From Pollenia angustigena (Eukaryota > Arthropoda > Insecta > Diptera > Polleniidae), in assembly GCA_930367215.1 (NCBI GenBank), contig OV884058.1, positions 198,976,208-199,040,207 on the forward strand: DNA of 64,000 nucleotides. Direction: 5' to 3'. The notes beneath the pieces were generated by a model. That model ran no database searches and was not told where the DNA came from. It worked only from the letters and a program-made list of their open reading frames with translations. The position numbers were made by a program, and so were the translations under genes. Each line of letters starts with the position of its first letter. Position 1 is the stretch's first letter. Positions 54,787 through 64,000 of the stretch are shown piece after piece.

Positions 54787-56605
54787 ATTTGCTATACCCT
54801 CCTCCAAAACTAGTGGTTAATGAGGGTACACAAAGTTTGTCATTCTGTGTGAAGCTTTTTTAATATTCATCTTGGATCTGTCTGTCATTCGTCACTATCG
54901 AAAGACTCAACAGAAAAGCAAAACATTTGTGTCAAACTCTTTTTAGTTTTTCAGTTTGAAGCTAAAATCTAGCACAATCAGCTTAGTTGAAAAAGAGCTA
55001 TGAGCCCAAATGTGAAACGACCTTTCTAAAAAAATAATATATTTGTTACAAAAACAAGCATAAATTAGTGACAGAAAGCAACGATTCTCATTTATTATTT
55101 AATTTTATGAAGATTTAATAAAGTTCGCAATTTACCATAACCCCATATAAAACCTTTTGTACGCCTTAAACCGTAACAAATCATGCAGTAAAATTTAATC
55201 TGCCATAATTTCATACGATTATAAGCCACTCAGCAAAAATTTCTTAAAGATCGGTCCATAATTTACCATTGGCCCCATATTAAGGCCACTCTCCATATCT
55301 CGAGAACCGAAGGAATTGATCCTAACTCAAAACCGCAAAAAATCCACATACGACAATTAAATTGGCAACCGACGAAATGAATACCAAATTTGATGATGAA
55401 CGATCATTAATTTACGGAAGCTCCAATAAAAATCCCATCCTGAAAATCACTTTAATCCACCTTGTTAAATTTCTGAAACAAATCATGCACGCAGAGAAAA
55501 AATATTGTTGGGCATGGTTACGACAACAACACTTTGTTTATTGTAACAATATATTGTTTTCGTACACAAAAAATTGTTATTTTTATTTAATATCAACGAT
55601 ATTATAGTACTGTAAACATAATAATGTTTATCGCAATTATAAATTTGAGTATTGTTGACCGAAAAATAATTATTTTTCTAACAACTAAATTATGATAACA
55701 TGCAAAACAGATTATATTACTCACTACCATATCATGATATTTAATAGCCATGACATGATAACTTGCTATACATTTATCCTATTATGTTAAAGATACATAC
55801 AATCAAACTATTTTAACTCTAATAATATTATGCTAGCGCCATTTGTAAAATAATTTTGAATCAGTTGTGTCGTTTGTTTTATATGTGAGCGGTTAAACAA
55901 GATAAATTACCATAAAAATAATAAATTTAAAGAAACTGAAATAATTAAAATATTAGCGGAGTTCAGTATTAGTGATGTAATAGTGCAAAATATCGAAGTA
56001 AAGTCCAACACCAAAACACGCAGAGATTTCGTTTTATTTTATCAAAGTGTTACGATATTTTGCAAGCCAAATATTGATCTCCGCTATTTTATTTATATCA
56101 AGAAAAATTAAAAAAAAAAAAAAAACAGAAAATAAAAAATCGATACATAAAAATTTTAATTTATTTTGTATTGTTATGACAGGTAGTAAAGGACCTGTAT
56201 CATAATATGATTGCTTCTAAATTTATTATGATTAACATGATGATAATATGATTACTTCTTAACATATTATGATTAACAGAATAATAATATGATTAAGGGA
56301 AAAATATTATGATGTAATATTACGAATATATTTAGCCATAATATGATTCAATAATAACCTTAATATGGTGACTACAATCATGAATCTTATCATAATATGT
56401 TGCTCTTATAATATGTTTAGCACAACCACGTTTTTTCTTTGCGTGTGGTATTTTATTTGAATAATAATCGAAATTTAATACTTTGAGGTTAAAACACAAT
56501 TTATAAATCCATTATTTATAAATCAGTATAAAGTCCACTCCTGAAATGCTTGAATTCTCGGAGGAGGGTATAAAATATTCGGCACAGCCGAAAATATTAC
56601 TCTTT
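54787..56605 (-). mobile_element. TACCCTCCACC element, reverse copy split by a CACG element
   Basis: 54787-55345 (CTATACCCTCCTCCAAAACT, GTTTGTCATTCTGTGTGAAG, then GGTCCATAATTTACCATTGG) is the reverse of the 36118 element's 3' half. Its other end appears at 56560-56605 as GGAGGGTATAAAATATTCGG and CACAGCCG. The 55488-56445 element lies between, so it inserted into this copy. Confidence 0.68.
55488..56445. mobile_element. CACGCAGAG-A6 element, TG duplication
   Basis: CACGCAGAGAAAAAATATTG (55488) and the complement of CACGCAAAGAAAAAACGTGG (56445) are the ends; TG flanks both. The right half is filled with ATAATATGATTA variants, the left with AACAATATATTG-like motifs. No ORF. Confidence 0.72.
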
Positions 56606-56654
56606 CTTCCTTCCTCTTTGATTAAAATTTTTTTTACAAGTTTTATGCAATTTT

Positions 56655-57800
56655 GGTTGCTTTTAATATAACAAATATTCGATTCCACCCATTTTAAAGT
56701 AAGATCTGTATACACTTTTGGACACTGTTCCTGTAGAATTTTTTTCAGACAGTGCTTGCTCCTTATGTTTTATTTTAATTTGTCTATCCAAAGGCTTCCA
56801 GATGCTTAGTTCAGTTGATATCGAGCGACTATTGGGCTGCTCCAGCTGTTTAAAGACGTATTACAACACAGAAAAAATTATTGCCGAATTATTTTCTAAC
56901 AAACGCTTGTTTGAAAATTTTTTTAATTTCTACAAATTTTTTTACTGATTCAATTCAAATTTTTGTTTGTAAAGAAATTTTACTCTTTTTAAACAACAGA
57001 AACAACAACAACATTATAAGAAACAAAATAAATTTTTGGTTGGTTTCAAAGTTGGTTAAAAAAAAAACAAAATCCCGTATTCAATTTTTTCAAACTGTTT
57101 GCTTAAATACATCAAATAAAAAAATATAATGATGACGAAAAACATATCGAGTCGGTCTGTCGCCGTTTTTGGGTTACATTTCTTCTTCATTAGCAAAGGA
57201 AAGGATACAGCAACAGTGAGTGATTACGAAAAACATTGTGTGTATAAAAAAAGACTTCGTTCAAAAATTATTCCAACAAAAAATTGTGTCTCAAAGCCAG
57301 CCGGCCGCTCTGCTCTCTCTGCCATCGTCTTCTAATACAGTGCCTGCTTGTGTGCGCATCATTGCTTGTGCAAAAACCTTTTTTTTTTTGATTTTGAAAT
57401 TTAGTATATGAATTTCAGTAAACTTTTTGTTTGATTCAGTTAATTTATTTGTTTGAAAAAATCAGTGTTTTTTTTCAATAAACAAATAAATAAATAAATG
57501 CAAATAAATTGTTTGAATATGCGAATTTGTTTTTAGGACCGATTTCAGACAAAAAATTGTTTGATTCCACAAATTTTTTGTTTGAATTGGAAAAATAATT
57601 TTTTCTGTGAAAAGCCAACCTTATCACGCTTTACTACAGATACTGTATTTTTTCGTTGAATTTCTTATTTCTACCTTTTATCACGTTTTTTTTTTTTTTT
57701 TGTCCAACTTGCTTTCGTCAAATTTTGGAGCAACGTATTTTTTACAGATGACAGCAAGCTTGAAGTCTAATCAAATTTGGCAAAGAAGAAATTTAACTAT
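56655..57800 (-). mobile_element. Tc1-type element remnant, split by a CACAG element
   Basis: 56680-56866 and 57610-57800 match 7050-7390 of the Tc1 element: AGACAGTGCTTGCTCCTTAT, GTCTATCCAAAGGCTTCCAG, then ACAGATGACAGCAAGCTTGA and GTCTAATCAAATTTGGCAA. The minus strand keeps the tail of the transposase-related frame. Terminal repeats are lost on at least one side. Confidence 0.75.
56867..57609 (-). mobile_element. CACAG-A6 element nested in a Tc1 copy, AA duplication
   Basis: Begins CACAGAAAAAATTATTGCCG and ends TAATTTTTTCTGTG, the reverse complement of the 11113 element. Left flank TTACAA, right AAAAGCC; the unfilled Tc1 copy has CTACAAAAGC near 7228. The insertion therefore duplicated AA, a 2-bp duplication that is not TA. 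Confidence 0.85.
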
Positions 57801-59252
57801 TTCTGAAACTTTGATTAACACAAGGTTGTATAAATTTATCTGTCTAGTCTAGTATTATAATCCAACTCCTTCAAATACTGGCCTGCATTAAATCCACATC
57901 ACTTAAGTTTTTGTTATTTCTTTAGACAATGAGTACCCACAAGTCGTATACAACATGTTTTTGCTTATGTTCGATGATCGTTACATGCTCGCAACATGTT
58001 ACAAATGCATGGTTTAAAAAATAAAAACAAAACTTTCAGTTTCACATGTTCAACAACGACCGATCATTTTTCAGTTCTTTTAAAACTTTGCGTGTGAATG
58101 GACGTTTAAATGAGAAAAATTATTTTGGATTTGTGCCAGAAGAAATTGTTTGTGGCTTAAATAAAACGAGAAGATTTTTTCGAATTCATCTAAACGAGAA
58201 AAAGGAAAAATTATTCCAAAAAAAATCTTAGTGTTTTAACTGAGGAAAATAAAAAGAAATTGTTTGGCAAAAAATTTTAGAAAAGATAAATAAAAATAAA
58301 AGAAATTTACATAAAAAAATAACAAAACATTACGATAATTTTAACACAACTTAATGGTTTCTTTGAGAAAAGAAAAAAAAATCATCAAATTATCTCTTAA
58401 ACGGTAATAAAAACGAATATTCTTAGCCGCGTCATAAAAAGTCATTTGAAGACTTTCGGTTGCCGGAGTTTTTTTTTTTGTGAAGTGAATGAAGAGTGTT
58501 TTATTTTGAATTTTTTTTATTGAAGTTAAATTTAATTACAATTTTTTTCGGAAACACATTTACATTTATCTTTAAAATTTTGTGTGTATTTTTTTTCTTG
58601 TTGCCTGTCAAAAGTGGTCATTACACTTTATTGGCAAATTTTCGTAACTTTGTTCGCGTTTAGTGTTTTATGAATGTGATTTTCTTTTAATGAAGAACTT
58701 TTTTCCGTAATTTTTTGCTGCTGCTCCTTTAACTTGGAACTTATAGAAAAAATATATTCGGCAATTTTTTTGCAAGTGAAAAAAAAGAAATAATTACTTA
58801 CATATTGGCCTTTTGCGACTGTTTAACATCATCAGTGAAAATTGTAAGTACATATTAAAAGGAAGAGCACAAGATTTATTGCCCTTTTTTGGGGGAATTT
58901 TTGTACTGTCTGTTGAAAAAAAAAATTAAATAATAAATGTGCACTGATTTATTTTATAAGAAATCGAAAATAAAAAATGTGATAAGAGGTATGCGGAACT
59001 GTAAAACAAATACAAAAAACAACGTGAGAAAGTTAAAATTAAACAAGAAAATGTTGTCGGCCAAGTCCGACCATATGATTCCGTAAACTACAAATTTACG
59101 GTAAAATTTACTAGAGCGTACCCTATTTGGGAACCATGGGCAATCAAGGACCCACCAAAATAAAATAATGTTCATAGGAGAGTTCTTTGTGTCGAATACT
59201 ATCTCGATATTTATATCTATATGAGATCTTAAAGTTCTTTAGGGAAGGTGGT
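57801..59252. other. TE-poor stretch, possible host non-coding DNA
   Basis: No transposon signature over 1.4 kb. CATCATCAGTGAAAATTGTA followed by AGTACAT near 58828-58855 looks like a splice donor (TT|GTAAGTAC) at the end of an untranslated stretch, but no ORF precedes it. Confidence 0.35.
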
Positions 59253-59255
59253 TTA

Positions 59256-59694
59256 TAGGGCCCATACACAATACTTTCATGATTGTACAATCAAGTGATT
59301 GTGCCAGCTGATGGACCGTGTATGAGCATGTGGTGTGATTGTACCAGCTGATGGTGCTTTATCAAAAATAGTTTGATATATTTTTGATTGTACCAGCATG
59401 ATTGTATCGTGGGCTGTAAAGTTAGCTCATAAATGTTAAATCGTCAAGGCATAAACAACAAAAAATACAAAATTTAAATTGAAACACGTTTTTTTACTCC
59501 TTATTCGTTTTCGTTTTAGGATAATAGCAATAATAACAGCAGCACAAATTTTATTGTTATTCATTACAACCTTTTCCGCACAATTTTTGGTAAAAAATTA
59601 ATTGTGTACCAGCATGCTGGTGTGTTGTGTGCTTCAAGCTTAATTGCACAATCACTTGATTGCACAATCATGATGGTATTGTGTATGGGCCCTA
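59256..59694. mobile_element. TAGGGCCCATACACAATA MITE, TTA duplication
   Basis: TAGGGCCCATACACAATA and its exact complement are the ends; TTA flanks both. Inner motifs ACAATCAAGTGATTGTGC and CCAGCATGCTGG repeat in both arms. 439 bp, non-coding, PIF/Harbinger-like duplication. Confidence 0.8.
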
Positions 59695-60699
59695 TTATGG
59701 TTGATTTTGGACCAAAAAGAGCAACATTTTGTCATGACAAAGTGGCTGGCATAGAAATAAATGACGCCAAATGTTATATCAATAGTAGAGTATCCACTTG
59801 AACAACGATTAATCGAGAAAATTTTCGCCATTATTTGATCGAATAATACATATGGGCAAATCCCGGAAACAGTCCACCAACCAAAAACTTTTCAAACGAA
59901 TTTTTTTTCGGAATATAAGACTAGATTTTTAATTTAATTTTTATATTAAAAAAATATGTATTTCAATGATCGTTAATGCAATAATTTTTACCAAATCCTA
60001 CCCCACTGCTGATTTCTTAATAAAATACGTGAATTTAGCATTATTTTAGGTGATTTTTGTGTTTAAAATAGCACTTTCAGCAAACTTATTAAAATATAAA
60101 TTTCGTTAAAAAAAAGTTGATATTCATTAGTTAAGAAATTATTTTAAGAAAATGCAATTCATAAAAATATAATTTGTTTTGTTAAAATAAATAAAATATA
60201 ATAATAAAATACTACTGGAAAAACTGTAGCGTGCGTTACGAAGCGTGCGTCACAAAGGGTTCACGGCTTTTGTCAAGAAATCACAACATTTTTTGGCTGC
60301 GAATAAGTGCGTTTAGAATTCTCTTATAGTCATCTTTCTTTTAGGAGTCAGATTTTGTATACCTTATCATGCCAAATTCGCTAAAAATTAGGAAAATGCA
60401 CTTCAACCTTTGAAGTTACTTTCACTTTTTGTAGCGTGCGTCACAAAACTTTGTGATCAATTTTTTCGCAACAAATACTTGCTAAGAAATTATGATATAT
60501 GCCATTCGTAAGTACATATTAATGTCACTAAATACTATATATAAGTTGAAGGTATCTTTTTTGAAAGACCAAAAAATGTGTATATTTCAATCAGAAAACG
60601 CGTGCAAATTTAGCGTTCGTCACGCAGGATTTGCCCATATTTAAATGTTTGATTTCAATAAAGAATAACTTGAACAATTTATGTCAATTAATCGATTAA
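59695..60699. other. AT-rich spacer with GCGTGCGTCAC motifs
   Basis: GCGTGCGTTACGAAGCGTGC and GTAGCGTGCGTCACAAAAC near 60230-60440, with TTAGCGTTCGTCACGC near 60610, are spaced related motifs about 200 bp apart; otherwise AT-rich and non-coding. Confidence 0.4.
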
Positions 60700-60825
60700 G
60701 GGCCATTATTACAACTTGAAGTTAGCTAAAGTTAAGATTAAATTGACAGATAATAATGTGTTATCTGTCAAAAAGCGTCTGTTAACTGTCGGATAACAGC
60801 TAACGCCAAGTTATAATAATCGCCC
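60700..60825. mobile_element. GGGCCATTATTA MITE, TAA duplication
   Basis: GGGCCATTATTACAACTTGA and the complement of GGGCGATTATTATAACTTGG are the ends; TAA on both flanks. 126 bp with an inner GTTAACTGTC/GACAGATAA pairing. Confidence 0.78.
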
Positions 60826-60976
60826 TAAAATGTATTTCTTAGAAAATTCTACTTTTTAATATAATTTTTTATTTTTTTTTTTTTTAATATTTACTTGATA
60901 AAATAAACACCTTTAAACTATAATTTAGGTTGTAACCTTCTGCGTTTATTTTTAATACATACGCTTTTGAACATAT

Positions 60977-62404
60977 CCCAGTTGGCCAAGCCTTTAAGAA
61001 ATTTTTAACGACCGGTGCAAGACAAGTCGTAGAAGACATACTGAGGACAGCTCGATACAAATCGTTGACGAAGTTTTTATACAAATGGTGGCAAGGTTAC
61101 ACAAGAGGAGATGAGAAAATGTCTTTAATAAATTCGTCGACAACTATATACAAAACCATCCCAGGCGACTTCACTAGAAGGTGTGGTCAAGGCAACATAT
61201 GGTGTTTTTTTTTTTTGGTGGTCGACAAAGTTTGTATACAAACTTTTTTCTAGCAATCTTTTTGCCAATCCGACCACAAAAGCAGTGTTGTTGTAGAGTT
61301 GACCATACCTTCTAGTGAATTTGACTTGAGACAATCGTTTACGACTCTATCCCTACAGATAATATTGGACTACGTGGTCCATTGTGGCTCAAATGGACTA
61401 CTTACAACATGGTCCAATGTACTGTAGTATGGACCATGTTATAAGAAATAAACACATAGTGCTGCCAACAACTGCATGATGTATAATTTTCTATAGTTTA
61501 CAGTATTTCACATTGGTAGCCCTGATGTTGTCCATTATTAATAGTTCATTTAAAAGTGAAAGTTTGTGAAATTTGTGGAAAAAAGGTAAACAAATTAAAA
61601 ATACCAAGTAAATATATTTAATAATAGCAATAATAGACTACCGTACACACCATAAAAGGCGATTAGTAAAAAATGAAAAAGAAAAATGCTTAAACTACCC
61701 CTTAAGTGTACTCCATACTGTAGTAATATGGAGTACTTTTAAAACTAACCCACTTTAGTACTCCTTGGAGTAGTTTAGGGACTACTTCGGTGGGTTACAT
61801 GGTCCCCTCCTAGGACATCGTAATGTTAAATGGACCACCTTCTACCCATATATTTGGAGTAGTTTTGGAGTACTCCTACTCCATTATGGACTACTCTTTA
61901 CATGCATGTATGAACTAGTCTCGTTATCTGCAGGGATGCAAGACAATGTCATCTTTTTTTCATCCATGGCAAAAATTATAACATGGTTATTTATTTCGGA
62001 CATTTTTCCAGTTGCAATCGTATTTCGTTTGTTTTATTTCTGTTACATATTATATATTCGACTTTTATAAGCAATTCTTAAATGGATGGTCAAGAATAAA
62101 CTGCATGTTATCCATTTTTTTTAGCATGCGACTTCCTTCATTCATCAGCATTGTTTTCGTGTTTAAATTGTATGTAGGAATTTAAATTAACAATGGTTGA
62201 AAAAAAGAATGTGAGAATTTTAATCAAACCAAACTACGGCAGAAGAAAACTTATCGTCAATAGCTTTTTTATAAGACAATGTCGCTCATACTGTCATACA
62301 AGACAATTTCCTCTAAATTGTCTTCTAGAAACCCTTAACGAGAGGGGCAAGTCGTACATACATCATTGACGACGATATCGTCAACGGCAATTAAGCGAAC
62401 TGGG
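60977..62404. mobile_element. CCCAGTTGG element, copy 2, AT duplication
   Basis: CCCAGTTGGCC (60977) and GCGAACTGGG (62404) are the ends; AT on both flanks. The interior carries GTCGTC/GACAAT motifs as in 34292-35382, plus a palindromic segment with ACCTTCTAGTGAA. GGACC copy D is nested at 61351-61935. Confidence 0.68.
61351..61935 (-). mobile_element. CCCTGCAAATAA element, copy D, AT duplication
   Basis: CCCTACAGATAATATTGGAC and the complement of CCCTGCAGATAACGAGAC are the ends; AT flanks both. At 585 bp it is longer and more diverged than copies A and C but keeps GGACCA, GGAGTAGT and TACTCC motifs. Confidence 0.75.
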
Positions 62405-62754
62405 ATTTTAATCCTTTTTTAGATGTGGGTGTTTGTGGGACAAATTAAATAAATCACGGTAAACGTCAAGTTCCTCCATACGTAAAAAATTTCGTTTGTA
62501 TTAAAATTGTTAAAAAATTCACCAGCACTTAAAAATGTATATTAAAACTAATAACAAATAAAACTAATTAACAAAAATAATAAATAAAATTTCCATATTC
62601 TGGAAATCGAATACATACGAGCGAAATTGAAATCGAATTGTTATATAAAAAAAAAAACATTTTATATACTTCAAACTATAAGTTCTTATCTTTACCAGAA
62701 TAATAAATCTATTTAAAAATTTTTCATAACTGGCTGCTCATAAAAAGTGCCGAC
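62405..62754. other. AT-rich spacer
   Basis: No supported feature. Confidence 0.4.
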
Positions 62755-62955
62755 AGAGTATTTCTCGCAAGAAGCATAATAAAAGAGGCCTCAACCATAG
62801 GTCAATCTGGCGCCTGCTCATCAGTTGCTACTGACTCTTATGGTACCAGATGGGATCTCTGGTCAGCTGCGATCACAGAGAATCTTAAAGATCTCCTGAA
62901 ACCTGTCGGTTTAGGATTTTTACCGAATCCCAGGCTGCACCTGATTTCACCAGAG
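62755..62955 (+). repeat. GC-richer unclassified repeat, copy 3
   Basis: AGAGGCCTCAACCATAGGTC, CTGACTCTTATGGTACCAGA and TGGGATCTCTGGTCAGCTGC match 54380-54480. Confidence 0.6.
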
Positions 62956-63234
62956 AGTTAAACACTTAAAACTTCGTTTGTTTCGGCCTTTTTATTGCAT
63001 TAAAACTGTATTTTTTGCTGCAAAGCCATTACATTTCACAATGTCTACATAGTTTGTCTGGAAAAAAATTAGGGCGTCCAGAGCTAGATAACATGTTTTG
63101 AAGGGTCTTTCATTAGCGCTTCCTATCTTTAAATTTTAATAAAATAAAGTTTGTACATATGTGTGAAATGTCATCGAAGTTTTGTACTCGTTTGAAAGGT
63201 CAATCGATGCCATTATGTATGTAAATAAAACATC

Positions 63235-63800
63235 GTTGTAAATGTCCGGCGTAGCTGCAATTCCGAAATACCAAATTTTCCATGACTATGGATCATAAAT
63301 AAGGCTGAATTTGACCTATTGCATGGGTTATGTTGGCCTCGAGGACCGCTTTGGTTTGTGGCTTTTTTGCATAGAACTGTGATAAAACTCCACAAGCAAA
63401 AGTCTAACGGTCACTTAAAATCTTCTCCACGTGAGATAACTCGTGAAAAATCTCCAATATGGTATGAGCGTTTTAAACCACATATTGTTGATGTCGACAT
63501 CATCCAATTCAGACTAAAAAAAGTTGGTAGTATTGACCAATAGCGCACGCCGTTGACGGTGATGGCCTATCCAACGTTGATCTCAAAAAAAAAAATGGAT
63601 GGATGACCAAAAAGTGACTTCTTTCTAAATGGATTGATCGCTCTTAGATCTCATATTAGCATTGTCCCAATTAAAAAATTTTGTGTATTGACGAACTCAC
63701 TCAACCAGAAATAGGTATTATCTTTAAAGATGATTTTTGGCGAGAAATTTAAAAGAAAAAGAAAACCAGATAAAACCATTTTATCGTTTGAACGTGTTGT
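63235..63800 (-). pseudogene. DD41D mariner transposase remnant, copy 5
   Basis: The minus strand from about 63740 gives KDNTYFWLSEFVNTQN (decayed SDEAHFWLNGFVNKQN), then AITVNGVRY and ELDDVDINNMWFKTL (decayed WPELDDMDLDDMWFQQ), VISRGEDF, and finally KKPQTKAVLEANITHAIGQI, QPYL, a stop and VMENLVF. An internal deletion removes the segment with the third catalytic Asp. Several frames must be combined. The order of motifs is nevertheless that of a DD41D mariner. Confidence 0.7.
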
Positions 63801-64000
63801 TCAGCGTTATTTCCGTCCAAAGTGATTTGGAAAAACAAACTAAATATGAACAATGTACATGCCAGCCAATTCCACAGATGCAGCTTTAACAATCTGGTTT
63901 TAAAAATTAGGAAAATTATTCCATTTTTTGTTGTTTCTTTAATTGCATAAATTTTTAAATTTCAAAAACTTTTAATTAACCAAAAGTCTTTTTAATGTTT
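63801..64000. other. AT-rich window end
   Basis: No supported feature; probably the rest of the mariner 5' region. Confidence 0.3.

Overview
This 64-kb window is strongly AT-rich eukaryotic DNA. It carries no bacterial gene organisation, and I cannot support a single intact host protein-coding gene in it. The recognisable proteins are all decayed transposon proteins: DD41D mariner transposases, a Tc1-type transposase tail, two hAT transposase tails, two non-LTR reverse-transcriptase remnants and a zeste-type Myb/SANT exon. DD41D (rosa-like) mariners, the fly-type TACCCTCCACC repeats, tRNA-derived SINEs and abundant foldback MITEs suggest a higher dipteran, probably a calyptrate or related fly with a repeat-rich genome. 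The species is inference; the window reads as intergenic or intronic DNA.

Layout. 1-843: palindromic ATGTCCATGGACA motifs around an 82-bp GC-rich repeat in both orientations. 1623-4925: foldback elements and AT-rich spacer. 5014-8824: a hAT-type element with a perfect 15-bp TIR and a perfect 8-bp target duplication, holding a MITE, a Tc1 element and an RTE-like retroposon. 8891-12433: two copies of a GGACC-rich element (one split by a CACAG element), a MITE and a fossil hAT transposase. 12523-14654: a second hAT-like element with a perfect 8-bp duplication. 14716-19660: two DD41D mariners, the second split by another TIR element. 20450-25020: LINE, mariner and SINE fragments and a tandem-repeat element. 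25100-36120: low-complexity DNA, CACAG elements, an 11-bp satellite, MITEs and a CCCAGTTGG element. 36118-39750: a complete tandem-repeat element, then a TIR-bounded block with the Myb exon. 40283-42345: a third hAT element with a transposase tail. 42726-49564: nested hairpin MITEs, two very long imperfect palindromes and a third mariner split by an inverted SINE pair. 50377-51435: a LINE reverse transcriptase. 52000-64000: further MITEs, a CACAG element inside a Tc1 copy, another inside a tandem-repeat element, a GGACC element inside a CCCAGTTGG element, and a fifth mariner remnant.

The sequence is best read as layers of insertion. Several events can be read directly because a related unfilled copy lies elsewhere in the window, which fixes element ends and target-site duplications. 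The most unusual pattern is a set of non-autonomous elements with near-uniform ends (CACAG-A6, CCCAGTAAAAAA, CCCTGCAAATAA, CCCAGTTGG), mostly 2-bp target duplications, and interiors built from many copies of a short motif particular to each family. No encoded enzyme for them is visible here. All repeat boundaries are by eye, and family names rest on protein motifs, termini and target duplications, not on database searches.
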